A stretch of 64,000 bases of DNA, from positions 1,240,001-1,304,000 of the forward strand of contig CBDDKS010000006.1 of the NCBI GenBank assembly GCA_965230335.1, read 5' to 3'. Each line of letters begins with the position of its first letter. Positions within the stretch are counted from its first letter, which is position 1. The notes beneath the pieces are model-generated. The model worked only from the letters and a program-made list of their open reading frames with translations. It did no database searches and had not been told where the DNA came from. Below are positions 42,862 through 52,313 of this stretch, piece after piece. Position numbers and translations under genes: made by a program. This stretch comes from CBDDKS01 sp965230335. Lineage in GTDB: Bacteria > Pseudomonadota > Gammaproteobacteria > Enterobacterales > Kangiellaceae.

Positions 42862-43467
42862 ATGTTACTTATCATTGATAATTATGATTCCTTTACCTAT
42901 AACCTGGTTCAATATTTCCGTGAACTCAATACCGAAGTCGTTGTTTATCACAACGATCAAATTACTTTATCGCAAATAAAAAAATTAAAACCCAAAAAAA
43001 TTGTTATTTCGCCTGGTCCTTGTACACCGAATGAATCCGGTATTTCTTTGGATGTCATTCATACATTGGCAAAAGACATTCCCATTCTCGGTGTTTGCCT
43101 GGGGCATCAGGCTATAGCACAATGTTTTGGTGGAAAGATTATTCAGGCACCGGATATTATGCATGGAAAAACATCACAAATATTTCATAATAACCAAGGT
43201 GTCTTTCAAAATATTCCTTCTCCATTTCAGGCAACAAGATACCATTCATTAATTGTTGACCCAGATAGTTTACCTGACTGCTTTCATATCACAGCCTGGA
43301 CTCTACAACAAAACAATAATGCCGCTGATCATAAGCAACAGACTATTATGGGAATACGACATAAAACCTATCCATTACAGGGTGTACAATTTCACCCTGA
43401 ATCTATTCTAACAGAACATGGTCATCGGTTATTAAATAACTTTTTGTTGAACAATAACTCTATTTAA
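42862..43467 (+). CDS. Anthranilate/aminodeoxychorismate synthase glutaminase subunit (TrpG/PabA)
   Basis: 201 residues of class I glutamine amidotransferase: LIIDNYDSFTYNL start, oxyanion loop SPGPCTPNESG, nucleophile Cys in LGVCLGHQ and His-Glu in QFHPES. It supplies ammonia to TrpE or PabB. Those partners are not in the window, so tryptophan and folate roles cannot be separated; a dual-use protein is possible. The ATG at 42862 gives the standard start; the upstream GTG 12 nt earlier is an alternative. Confidence 0.93.
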   Translation: MLLIIDNYDSFTYNLVQYFRELNTEVVVYHNDQITLSQIKKLKPKKIVISPGPCTPNESGISLDVIHTLAKDIPILGVCLGHQAIAQCFGGKIIQAPDIMHGKTSQIFHNNQGVFQNIPSPFQATRYHSLIVDPDSLPDCFHITAWTLQQNNNAADHKQQTIMGIRHKTYPLQGVQFHPESILTEHGHRLLNNFLLNNNSI

Positions 43468-43537
43468 TATAAATTCAATAACTATCCTATGTAGTTCAGA
43501 TAAATTACAAGCTATTTTGTAATTCGATAATACAATT

Positions 43538-44650
43538 ATGAATCAATCTGTTAAGTTTAATGATCGTGTTAGACGGAAGTTAATGATATTAAAATATCGA
43601 TTGGAAGTTGCTGAATCAAAAAATGATTTAATTAACGACTATACAATTTCTATATCAGGAACATCACCAAAATTTTGGCAGTTACAATCTCAAAACTCAC
43701 AAGACAGTTTTGATTTAATACCCAGTGACAATCTAACGGCTTATACTGAACAAGGAAGAAATATGCAACATTCTGAGAAAAATGAATATAATATTTTTCA
43801 TATTGAACAAGGTGTCTTAAAATTATTTCCAGAAATAAAGGAAGCACACCATATTGAACATCCTTTGACAGATTCTAATCTGGGTGTATTTTCTTTTGGT
43901 CAATATCTTGGATTAGAAAAAAACGAAGTTCGCTTTATTATTGATGAAATTTATGCAACAAAATACCCTATGTTTCGGGCAATGTCACAAACCAAACCCA
44001 GCGCTGAAAAATTCTGCCATCAATATAGTGGTTTATATCGTCTGTATCGTCACGATTTAACACTCATCAATCCAGAAAAATACCCAAAAGGATTTTTACT
44101 TTCTGGCAGTATCGCCATAAGATATCCTATTACCCATAAACCTTTTGATTCTGATTCACAAGGTAAAAAAGATATCCGGGTAAAGCTAGTGATACCATCC
44201 TATTCATTAGATAATGACATCGAATATTATAAATATGATGGTTTATTAGGCTATGATGGCAAGTGGTGGTCATGGTTATTTCAAGGAAGATTTCATACAG
44301 AAGACAGTATTAAACATTCCGAAGATATTATTCTGCTTTATACAGAGTCACCATCAAGTCATCGTGATGATGGTATTTATTTTGGAAAAATGCTCACACA
44401 AAACCAGGATGAAGCCACTCCAACAGCCAGTGATATCATATTGATTAAAGAAATTCCGGGGCAACTGATAGAAAAAGAAGGATTAAATGGTTCTAAGTAT
44501 TATGTCAATGATATCGAAGGTGATGAATCTACACTGATGAAAGAAAAAACCAAACTGGTTGATTTAAATAAACCCGAAACATGGACAGAAAATGACAAAA
44601 TCGCCATGAGGGAATTGTTCATATCTCAGATAAAAAGAAATTTGAGATAA
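43538..44650 (+). CDS. Hypothetical 370-residue protein
   Basis: The family is not recognised. There is no signal peptide or membrane helix. The chain is polar with many Tyr/Asp/Lys residues and short beta-like stretches (GFLLSGSIAIRYPITHKPF, where the GSIAIRYP segment is followed by polar loops; DGKWWSWLFQGRF). It has no known catalytic motif. It may be cytosolic or secreted by another route. It lies 70 bp after the TrpG/PabA gene on the same strand. Coding looks genuine because the frame is long and codon use resembles neighbours. Confidence 0.55.
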   Translation: MNQSVKFNDRVRRKLMILKYRLEVAESKNDLINDYTISISGTSPKFWQLQSQNSQDSFDLIPSDNLTAYTEQGRNMQHSEKNEYNIFHIEQGVLKLFPEIKEAHHIEHPLTDSNLGVFSFGQYLGLEKNEVRFIIDEIYATKYPMFRAMSQTKPSAEKFCHQYSGLYRLYRHDLTLINPEKYPKGFLLSGSIAIRYPITHKPFDSDSQGKKDIRVKLVIPSYSLDNDIEYYKYDGLLGYDGKWWSWLFQGRFHTEDSIKHSEDIILLYTESPSSHRDDGIYFGKMLTQNQDEATPTASDIILIKEIPGQLIEKEGLNGSKYYVNDIEGDESTLMKEKTKLVDLNKPETWTENDKIAMRELFISQIKRNLR

Positions 44651-44766
44651 CCCGATCAAAATAAGCCCCAAATATTAAATAAATATTCCTGTTTTTTGAT
44701 CTATTGGTCCCTGAACGACTCACGTTAGGCTTGTATGCCTAGTATTCGTATTTTGGAGCCCAGATC

Positions 44767-45564
44767 ATGCATCAACCAAAACGTCATTATATTACTATCA
44801 TTCTGAGCCTTGTTTTAATTATCTTGGGATTCATTTGTATTTTTATTCTGTCACAAGAATTATCACACTATAAAAACTTTCTTAATAACCTGGGACACAC
44901 GCTCATTGGTGCGGGTATTTTAGTTGTCCTCGTCGATAGAATCTGTACTAATCTCATAGTTGAAGAGTTAAAAGACACTTTAAAAACATTCTCCTCTCAA
45001 CAAAAACTTGAAGAATTTGGTCTGAAAAAAATTTATAGATCCGCACCCTGTAATTTCATCTTAGATCAAATAAGAGGTTTAAAGAAACGTGATACTTTTA
45101 TCATGGTACAAACTTATTATCCTAATTCTTTACAAATTAAACAGGCGTTAGCCACAGCAATAAAAAATGAAGCCTGTATAAAAATCTTTTTACTTGAACC
45201 GGAATCTGAGCTTGCTATACAAAGAAGTCTCGATCTTAAACCTGGTGACACTCATTTTGTAACAGAAAATATTCAGAAAAATTCAAAAGACATTAAAAAT
45301 CTTTATCATGAATTACTCACTGAAAAAAACATCACTAAAAAAACATTAAATAAACATTTACAGTTATACTATTATAAGAAAATTCCGAGTTTTTCCTATA
45401 TAGCGATCAACCTTCATGCATGGATTGGCTTATTATGGTATGAAAAAGAATCCAATCGTAGTTTTAATATTGAAATAGAAATGAATACCGCTTGTTTATT
45501 CAGCCAACAAGTCAAAAAGCATTTGGAAATTCTTGAAGAAAACGCTACGCAAGTTAATTTATAA
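44767..45564 (+). CDS. Hypothetical membrane protein with two N-terminal helices
   Basis: 265 residues. Two hydrophobic segments (about 8-30 and 42-60) form a hairpin, followed by a ~200-residue cytosolic domain (VEELKDTLKTF, then a mixed alpha/beta region containing HFVTENIQKN). The layout resembles small effector or sensor membrane proteins, but no family is recognised. GGAG lies 8 nt before the ATG at 44767. Its end overlaps the convergent sterol-desaturase gene by 11 bp. Confidence 0.55.
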   Translation: MHQPKRHYITIILSLVLIILGFICIFILSQELSHYKNFLNNLGHTLIGAGILVVLVDRICTNLIVEELKDTLKTFSSQQKLEEFGLKKIYRSAPCNFILDQIRGLKKRDTFIMVQTYYPNSLQIKQALATAIKNEACIKIFLLEPESELAIQRSLDLKPGDTHFVTENIQKNSKDIKNLYHELLTEKNITKKTLNKHLQLYYYKKIPSFSYIAINLHAWIGLLWYEKESNRSFNIEIEMNTACLFSQQVKKHLEILEENATQVNL

Positions 45565-46561
45565 TCAGTTTTTTTATGATACGATTTCTAAGTTCTTTTA
45601 AACTCGACCGTGCCTCTTTAAAGGGTACCCAATAAAGTGCTTTTATTGAATCATCGCCTTTGTAATCTTTTCCGAGACCAAATCGAATAGTATTAACTTC
45701 TGATGCTTTAATCAATGTACCAAATACTCTATCCCATATAGATAGTGCTGTTCCCAAATTACAATCAAAATGCTGTGGATTATCACTATGATGTATTTGA
45801 TGTTGAGCCGGGCTGATAAACCAGTTTTCAAGCCAATTTCCCCAGGATAACCAAATATGTGAATGCCGTAGATTTGAACCCATCACATTAAAAAGAAAAA
45901 CAAAACCATTGGCACCTAGAATATCCCAGGCTGACAATTGTGTAGCAAACAATTGATAACCAATAGCAATAGAAAGACCTTGTGCGATTGCCATACGACA
46001 AGCATATAAATAATTTTCGACCGGATGAGCTCGATATACTGTGATCGGCGTTAATACTTTTGCAGAATGATGTACTTTATGAAATGCCCACAAGAAGGAT
46101 ATTTTATGTAAGCAATAGTGTAAAAAAAACCGGGTAAAATCATCAATAAAAAATAATATAATAGTAAATAATAAAGCCACCCATATACCTGGTAGTTGCC
46201 ATGGCTCCGTTTTGCCTAATACCGTTTCAAAAACATCAACTGTGCCCAGTGCAATAGGTGCAGCAACCAATAATATTGATGTAAATAACACACCTCTAAT
46301 ACATTTATTAATAACTAATAAAATAATATCCTGATATGAAGATGTTGATAACCAGATTTTTTTAGGGAATAAAAAGTTTAGGAAACTGATTTTATTTTTA
46401 TATTGAATTTTCTGAAAACACCACCAGGCTAAAACAATAGAGGACAATATATAAATATAATATAAACGCTGTCCTGAATTGAATGGATATAAAATCAACT
46501 CATACAGACTTTGACTTAATTGTTCAAAGACAAAGACAACCGTTTCAAAGAACCATGACAT
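45554..46561 (-). CDS. Sterol desaturase / fatty acid hydroxylase superfamily protein
   Basis: 335 residues with four or more membrane helices and the eight-histidine di-iron pattern: HYCLH, HKVHHS, LRHSH and HQIHHSDN. This superfamily hydroxylates or desaturates lipids using O2 and a di-iron centre. The substrate is unknown. It is the last gene of the iron operon, 34 bp after the TonB receptor. A link to iron supply, or modification of a carrier lipid or siderophore, is inference. Confidence 0.9.
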   Translation of the reverse strand: MSWFFETVVFVFEQLSQSLYELILYPFNSGQRLYYIYILSSIVLAWWCFQKIQYKNKISFLNFLFPKKIWLSTSSYQDIILLVINKCIRGVLFTSILLVAAPIALGTVDVFETVLGKTEPWQLPGIWVALLFTIILFFIDDFTRFFLHYCLHKISFLWAFHKVHHSAKVLTPITVYRAHPVENYLYACRMAIAQGLSIAIGYQLFATQLSAWDILGANGFVFLFNVMGSNLRHSHIWLSWGNWLENWFISPAQHQIHHSDNPQHFDCNLGTALSIWDRVFGTLIKASEVNTIRFGLGKDYKGDDSIKALYWVPFKEARSSLKELRNRIIKKLIIN

Positions 46562-46595
46562 ATTTTTTCAATAATCTATTGATTTAATGTAGTGT

Positions 46596-48860
46596 TTACT
46601 CTATGCGGTATTTATAACCAATAAAAAACTGTCTGGGTTTGTTAGGTCTTGCACCAAACGGCCTGCGACTGACTATAGTCGCTTCATCGAAAAGATTATC
46701 TATCTTTGCATAAATCGTTTGTTTTTCTGATAAAAAGAAATTAAACGATGTATCAACCGTCAATAAATCATCTGTTTCTATACCAGATAAGGCAACACCA
46801 CTTCCCGCTGCTTCATGCATTTCACCAATATAGCTGGCTTGTAATGCCAATTGCCATTGACTAGCTTCAAGACCCCAGTTAATTGTTGCTTGATGTTCAG
46901 CCAGATAAGGTACAGGATCACCGGCTTCGACATTTCCCCAAAGTGCAAAATCAGAGTTAAAGCTTTCTTTAAACTCTGAATCTGTAAACGTATAAACGAA
47001 TGACAAAGGAGAAGAAAGTGTATCATTCCACTGAAATGCTGTTTGTAAACTGAACTCAAGACCATAAACATCCACCTCACCTGCATCAAATTGTTCATCA
47101 ATATTGAACACGCAATTGGATGAAGTTGAAAAAGTACAACTTTCACTTAAATTCGAAAAATCGTGGAAAAAACCAACTATCTCTGTTGATAATAATGCCA
47201 TTTTATAGCGTAATCCCAATTCATAATTTAAACTTTCTTCAACTTCAGTTTGAGCAGGCTGCTGAGGGCTGGTGGGGATAAATCCATTATGTACACCAGC
47301 AAATAACCCTACTGATTCATTTAAACGATAAAATAGACTGGCGCCTGGTAAAATAACACGTGTATCTTTATCAATCCAATCTGTAGCATCTAGTCTGTTT
47401 TGGAAAAAAGCATCGATAAACTCGCTTCTCAAGCCAAAACTCAATTCCAATTTTTCCCACACTAATGTGTCCTGAACGTATAATGATACCACTGTTGATT
47501 TTTCTCGATTACTGGTTGCAATGTCAGTCTCTGTACCTGTCGAAATTAAAACGCCATTTTGCATAGAAAAATTATCTTCCGTATGGAGGCGAATCACTTG
47601 ATCCTGATGCCAGCGAATACCTGCTTTCAACCTGTGCTCTAAACCCCATTGAGAAAAGTTCAACCGGATATCTGATTGAATACCCTGAGAAAAAAAAGTT
47701 CTATCATTATTTGTAACCACTAACTCTTCATTAGGGCTTTCTGTATTTCTTTCACCAATAAGTATTTGATAAAAATCAAAATGTTCTACATTATTCGGAT
47801 CATTTAAAATATCCTGTAATGCTATGCTACCTGTTACTGGATTAGGATTAAAATTATTTAAACGTCGCCAAACACGATCAAAATTATTACGATATACTCG
47901 TGTCGTCACATCAAAGTTTTCTTTGGCAATAAAATGTGTAAATTGAAATTGTTCATGGGTCCAGTCTATTAAATCCAGTTGACTGGCTGTATAGCGTCGG
48001 TATGGATCATTTTGAAAATCAAAATCTGTTAGTCCTAAATAGGTCTCATTAGAAATTTCATCAGAATAATTCAGTTTTAATTCAATGATTTGTTCAAAAC
48101 CAGAACCACTTAAATCATAACGACTTTTCAAAGTAATATCCTGTTTATCAAAACCAGTTTCCTGATTTGGAAAAATACTATCTAACTCTTTAAAACCATC
48201 GGTACTGATATCAAAAAACTCTACTAGAAAACCAAACTTACCATACTCTTTACCATAATAAGTATGTAGTCGTCGATAATCATTACTACCTATCAAAATA
48301 TCAAACAAACCCGTACCTGAAACTGGTCGACTGACTAAATTCAAACTACCTGCAACAGTATTAGGTCCATAAAGTATCGCGGCAGGTCCTTTAAAAACCT
48401 CAACCGATGTCATTCGACTCACAATTGGAAAATAATAAGCCGCTGGTGCAGAATAAGGTGCTGGTGAAAATAATACACCATCCTCCATCAGGTTTATTTT
48501 TTGACTACGTTCAGGCGTTACACCACGAAACCCTATATTAGGCCGTAATCCATAACCATCTTCTTCCCGAATATTAACACCAGGTACTTGAAGTAGAATT
48601 CGAGCAATATCATCAAATTCAAAAGTTTCCAAAACCTCTTCATCAATAACGGTTGATGATCCTGATTCAGTTTTCATTTTATCCGTTTTGCCAATAATGT
48701 ACATATGTTCTTTATAGGTATTTTGTTGTTTCTCTTTTTCCGTATTTTCGTTTACTTCATTTTGCGTATTACTATTTGTCTCACTTTGCCCATGTACTAT
48801 TTTAAAAAATAGTAGGACACACAATATTAAAACTTGTTTGTTATTTTTTAAAATAGACAT
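46596..48860 (-). CDS. TonB-dependent outer-membrane receptor
   Basis: 754 residues. Signal (about 1-25), plug domain (about 60-180, with IARILLQVPGVNIREEDG, GFRGVTPERSQKINLMEDG; the RSQKINLMEDG part is typical) and a C-terminal 22-strand barrel ending in Glu (YKYRIE) where an aromatic residue is more usual. The plug resembles FecA-type receptors for ferric citrate or siderophores. Start is the ATG at 48860 after the imelysin stop. The upstream neighbours are imelysin and DUF4856 lipoproteins, so iron is the likely substrate. Confidence 0.93.
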   Translation of the reverse strand: MSILKNNKQVLILCVLLFFKIVHGQSETNSNTQNEVNENTEKEKQQNTYKEHMYIIGKTDKMKTESGSSTVIDEEVLETFEFDDIARILLQVPGVNIREEDGYGLRPNIGFRGVTPERSQKINLMEDGVLFSPAPYSAPAAYYFPIVSRMTSVEVFKGPAAILYGPNTVAGSLNLVSRPVSGTGLFDILIGSNDYRRLHTYYGKEYGKFGFLVEFFDISTDGFKELDSIFPNQETGFDKQDITLKSRYDLSGSGFEQIIELKLNYSDEISNETYLGLTDFDFQNDPYRRYTASQLDLIDWTHEQFQFTHFIAKENFDVTTRVYRNNFDRVWRRLNNFNPNPVTGSIALQDILNDPNNVEHFDFYQILIGERNTESPNEELVVTNNDRTFFSQGIQSDIRLNFSQWGLEHRLKAGIRWHQDQVIRLHTEDNFSMQNGVLISTGTETDIATSNREKSTVVSLYVQDTLVWEKLELSFGLRSEFIDAFFQNRLDATDWIDKDTRVILPGASLFYRLNESVGLFAGVHNGFIPTSPQQPAQTEVEESLNYELGLRYKMALLSTEIVGFFHDFSNLSESCTFSTSSNCVFNIDEQFDAGEVDVYGLEFSLQTAFQWNDTLSSPLSFVYTFTDSEFKESFNSDFALWGNVEAGDPVPYLAEHQATINWGLEASQWQLALQASYIGEMHEAAGSGVALSGIETDDLLTVDTSFNFFLSEKQTIYAKIDNLFDEATIVSRRPFGARPNKPRQFFIGYKYRIE

Positions 48861-48861
48861 A

Positions 48862-50127
48862 TTAATCACTATCTCCCGCAGATGTTGAAGGCAAAGTCAG
48901 TGATAACTGGGTAATAAAATCCTCTTTTAATTGATCAGTAATCGCTTTAACATTGGTATGCGTTGTTTCCACTTGACTCACATTATTGTTCAATGCTGAA
49001 GCAAGTGACTCATTATATGCATCAATGTCATTCAGTGCTGTATCAATCGCAACAATAATAGAATTGGCTGTTTCAGAATATCCTTCTTCAATTAAAAAAT
49101 CATCAAAGCCTAATGTTTCTGTTACACCCATTTTTTCTCCTGTAAAAATCATTCGCAAGCTTTGTAAATTGGCTTGAACATTTTCTAATGAATGATTGGC
49201 AAAAAGAGATTCTCTGTCTTCTGGACAAACAAGTTGATTACAGGAGTTACTCACAAGACCCAAAGGACGAGCCAGTTTTGCATCCTTAGTCACGCTATCA
49301 ATGTAAAACAAGGCATCCGTTATTTCATTGACTGCATCATGAGGTGTATTAAATAAGGATTCTGTGTCACCTGCACCAATTAACGATTGAGCAAATCCAT
49401 CGTTACCATTCCATGCCGTTAACAATTCATCACTGCTATTCATTAGATCACTGGATACTTCCCGAGCAAAAGCACAACGTAATTCTCTTCGCTGTGCCTC
49501 GGTTAAATTTTCCCAACCTAATAGAACGGAAATATTATCTGAGCAGGTATGATCTAAATTATCGTTAAATAATAAATATTCCAGCGCATCTAATCCCCGG
49601 CGATTATTGGTTCGGTTAGTAATATTGTAAGGAGCACCATTAATTTGGCCGTTATCGAAAAAAACAATATCCTGATCAACACCACAAGTACTTACCTGTG
49701 GCCAGGAATAAATTTTGTTTCTTAATGCGCTATTATTTTCAAGCAAAGGACCTAATAGTAAGACTTCTATTTTCTGCCATTCCAACATAGCCGCTTTCCA
49801 TTCAGATCGTGCAGCTTCTCTTGCTGTATTCCGAATATCCTCAGAAACTTCACCATTATTGAATGCCGTTTCCTGAAGACAATAATCATTCATCATATTA
49901 TTCAGAATCAATAAGCTGTCATCAAAATCATTCAATGTTGGTGTAATAATATTGTTGGTAATATGAGTAATCAATGCGCTTTCGTTAAACGATGTCGTAA
50001 ACTCACTATTACTGCCATCATCAAACCCTTCACCTTGCTCTGAACTCACAGAAATATCACAACCAACTAATATAAATCCTATAGAAACAAAAATAAATGC
50101 TTCAATCTTTATACGGAACAAAAACAT
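48862..50127 (-). CDS. Imelysin-family iron-associated lipoprotein
   Basis: 421 residues from the ATG at 50127, with GAGG 6 nt upstream; the TTG at 50139 is rejected. The lipobox ILVGCDIS marks lipidation. The imelysin fold is mostly helical (about 50-400), with the family block RRGLDALEYLLF and EAARSEWKAAMLEWQ. IrpA/imelysin proteins bind or manage iron at the cell surface or periplasm. Translation of TonB follows directly, so the two are coupled. Confidence 0.93.
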   Translation of the reverse strand: MFLFRIKIEAFIFVSIGFILVGCDISVSSEQGEGFDDGSNSEFTTSFNESALITHITNNIITPTLNDFDDSLLILNNMMNDYCLQETAFNNGEVSEDIRNTAREAARSEWKAAMLEWQKIEVLLLGPLLENNSALRNKIYSWPQVSTCGVDQDIVFFDNGQINGAPYNITNRTNNRRGLDALEYLLFNDNLDHTCSDNISVLLGWENLTEAQRRELRCAFAREVSSDLMNSSDELLTAWNGNDGFAQSLIGAGDTESLFNTPHDAVNEITDALFYIDSVTKDAKLARPLGLVSNSCNQLVCPEDRESLFANHSLENVQANLQSLRMIFTGEKMGVTETLGFDDFLIEEGYSETANSIIVAIDTALNDIDAYNESLASALNNNVSQVETTHTNVKAITDQLKEDFITQLSLTLPSTSAGDSD

Positions 50128-50180
50128 AACCAACCTCAAACTACATTGATTCTTGAATACAATTTTTTATAATCATTGTC

Positions 50181-50217
50181 GAAAAAAGCCAGAGGTATTA
50201 CACCTCCAGCTTTTTTC
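50181..50217 (-). terminator. Hairpin with T tract between the DUF4856 and imelysin genes
   Basis: GAAAAAAGC and GCTTTTTTC, plus an inner AGAGGT/ACCTC pairing, form a strong stem with an A/T-rich base usable in either direction. On the minus strand it lies 66 bp after the DUF4856 stop and could attenuate the downstream genes. Confidence 0.75.
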
Positions 50218-50282
50218 ATAGCAAAATAGATAAAAAATCTATTTTACACGCTCACCCATTGTCATTTTTAACGATGACTGTC

Positions 50283-51716
50283 TTACCAATTTTCAACATG
50301 TTCTCTTTCAAACTGATAAGCCGCTTCTAAAATATCTCTTGCCGCCAGTAAATCAGCACTGTACTCTGCTCGAGCAACATCATCTTGCAAAACAGGAATA
50401 TCTCCCATTAAATTATGTAATGCTTGGAATTGTGTATCTGTTAAAGGTGAGAAACGATTAAACTGCAAACCTAAAGCAAAGCCTTTCATCTCCGACCAAT
50501 GCTTTGTTAAATCATCATAACTAAACTCATTGGTTCCAAAATTACCTAAATCAGTACGTGTATCGTTAATGTAATGAACCACTGTTGATGCTATGGATTT
50601 TTCCCAAAATTCTAAAGCAATATCACGTTGTTCCAACAAGGCATCCATTTGTTCATCGGTTAATTCACTGCCAATGTTTTGATTAATGATGGCACGTCCA
50701 CGCCAGAATGCTTCATAAGCATTTTTGGTAAAATCTGTTGGATTTGTTAAAGACGCTGTGTTTCTATCTCTCTTAGCCGCATTAACCGAGTTACCAAAAT
50801 TAAACTCTGCCTCCAAATCAATCACACCGTTATCATCAGTATCATAATAACCCTCACTCCATCCTGCTCTTCCACCTTTTCCAGCAATTTCATCATCTGT
50901 GTATTCCAAGTAATTACGTGCAGCACCAAAATAGCCAAAGCCTTCATCCCATTGGTGCTCCAAAGTAGTATATTCGTTACTTGAAGCTATGTTGGTTGTT
51001 AATAATCCCTTATTGGTCGTATCATTATCCAGATAATCATCTGCTCCCTGAGAGAAAGCCACAGCACCTAGTAAAAACTTTTGAATCAGCTGTTTTAAGT
51101 CTCTTCCATCTTCTGTGATATAAATTTTGGTAATTGTCTCACCATTCACATCTGTTCTTATATTACCATCGATAAAATCCTGCGCATTATCACCTAATTC
51201 TGAAAACCAGGTCTGTACAAGATCTTCAGGTGTTGTCGAACCCAGATTGCCGATACCTGCAAAATCACCGTTATTCCAGTCTTTATGCTGTCCAACTCGA
51301 TCATTGCCTGCAATTTTACCATTGAGATCTTTATGGGAAGATGACACATCTCTTAATGTTTGTTGCTGAGGGTCGTCTGTAAAATCAATCAATAAGCTAT
51401 CTGCAACTTCCAAGTCATACTGTTCTTCAGTTAATGAATAAAAAAGATTCAATCTATCAACGACTTCATCACCATTGGCAAACTCACTGCCATCCAGATC
51501 AGATTGTAGCCCTGATGAAATATAATCATTAAGCTCTGCGATCAACACATGGCGAGCCGTCTGCCCACTATAAGATACGGTGGAATTATCCGCAGCATTT
51601 TTAAATTCATAAGCTCCTGGTGCAGACAAACCAAGACTCTGGCTATCACTGTTACTCTCTGAGCAAGCAGCCAATACAATAATAAAGACAAAAAAACTGA
51701 TATCTTTCATAAACAT
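50283..51716 (-). CDS. DUF4856 lipoprotein
   Basis: 477 residues from the ATG at 51716, with GGAGA about 7 nt upstream; the reading from 51767 is longer but lacks a ribosome binding site. Lipobox LAACSESN. GAYEFKNAADNSTVSYSGQT and the long helical body with HWSEMKGFALGLQFN are typical for DUF4856, which is often found next to imelysin. Its function is thought to involve iron uptake but is not proven. It is the first gene of the operon, behind a Fur-like promoter. Confidence 0.88.
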   Translation of the reverse strand: MFMKDISFFVFIIVLAACSESNSDSQSLGLSAPGAYEFKNAADNSTVSYSGQTARHVLIAELNDYISSGLQSDLDGSEFANGDEVVDRLNLFYSLTEEQYDLEVADSLLIDFTDDPQQQTLRDVSSSHKDLNGKIAGNDRVGQHKDWNNGDFAGIGNLGSTTPEDLVQTWFSELGDNAQDFIDGNIRTDVNGETITKIYITEDGRDLKQLIQKFLLGAVAFSQGADDYLDNDTTNKGLLTTNIASSNEYTTLEHQWDEGFGYFGAARNYLEYTDDEIAGKGGRAGWSEGYYDTDDNGVIDLEAEFNFGNSVNAAKRDRNTASLTNPTDFTKNAYEAFWRGRAIINQNIGSELTDEQMDALLEQRDIALEFWEKSIASTVVHYINDTRTDLGNFGTNEFSYDDLTKHWSEMKGFALGLQFNRFSPLTDTQFQALHNLMGDIPVLQDDVARAEYSADLLAARDILEAAYQFEREHVENW

Positions 51717-51792
51717 AGGAGAATCTCCACGTAGGACAAATAGTTGCATAAACCTGCTAAACAACAAACTAAGCTAAAGATATTTAAGATGT

Positions 51793-51835
51793 ATTATAAA
51801 TAATAACAATCTAAATGCAAACAATTATCATTTAT
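51793..51835 (-). promoter_or_regulatory. Promoter with overlapping Fur-like box
   Basis: On the minus strand TTTGCA (51821-51816) and TATAAT (51798-51793) are separated by 17 bp. An overlapping ATAAATGATAATTGTTTGC (51835-51817) resembles the 19-bp Fur consensus GATAATGATAATCATTATC in its left half. It would cover the -35 element, as in iron-repressed promoters. About 80 bp lies between the -10 and the DUF4856 ATG. The call is inference from motif and operon content. Confidence 0.55.
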
Positions 51836-51879
51836 ATTTTCAAATAAACTATACAAAAAAGAAATATTTCGTCTTTTAA

Positions 51880-52140
51880 TGATTATCGGGAGCAAGTGCC
51901 CTCCGTAGGAGTATTTCGGGCGTTTTGCTTGGCAGTCTAAATTTAAAATATAAGCAAGCTTAACGCAGAAAATTTTGAAAAGTGGTGTGCTGAAGGTTGC
52001 TTATATTTCAAACTTAGACTGCTTATTTCCACTCTTGGAAAAGTCAGTCTCACACAGAGAAACCGTGCGAAATCATTTTTATGAGTACAGCTCAATCACT
52101 GTACCAAAATAGACTGATTCAGTTATATTTTTTCATACTT
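51880..52140 (+). repeat. Dispersed intergenic repeat, copy 1
   Basis: A block around GGAGCAAGTGCCCTCCGTAG (51889 onward), with TTTCGGGCGTTTTGCT to 51929, then CTCTTGGAAAAGTCAGTC (about 52034-52051), then a conserved AATCAC...TGATTCAGTTATAT end (52093-52128). Each block recurs at 59.2-59.6 kb. A 91-bp inverted-repeat element (51932-52022) is inserted in the middle. This fills the spacer between the DUF4856 gene and the exported protein; no gene was seen. Confidence 0.65.
51932..52022. mobile_element. 91-bp MITE-like inverted-repeat element nested in the repeat
   Basis: GCAGTCTAAATTTAAAATAT continues to AAGCAA (51932-51957) and is matched by its inverted copy at 51997-52022, 24 of 26 bases, around a 39-base centre. 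The sister repeat at 59.5 kb has no such insert at this position. No transposase was seen. Confidence 0.6.
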
Positions 52141-52313
52141 TGAAAACAGCATCTCATAAATTATTTTTATTTAAATTTTTGAAATTTTTTTCTTATCAAC
52201 ATTACACTTTTTAACAAATTATCTTCCCGATTTAACATTAAATTCATTCTTTCAATTCAAAAAATTGCTAGGATTATTTTTTATTCTTTTTAATCACTTA
52301 TTAGGTGCCTATT

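Noticed and set aside
44700..44766. Possible tRNA or small RNA before the 265-residue gene
   Set aside because: Some short inverted segments occur, but no cloverleaf or terminator could be built.
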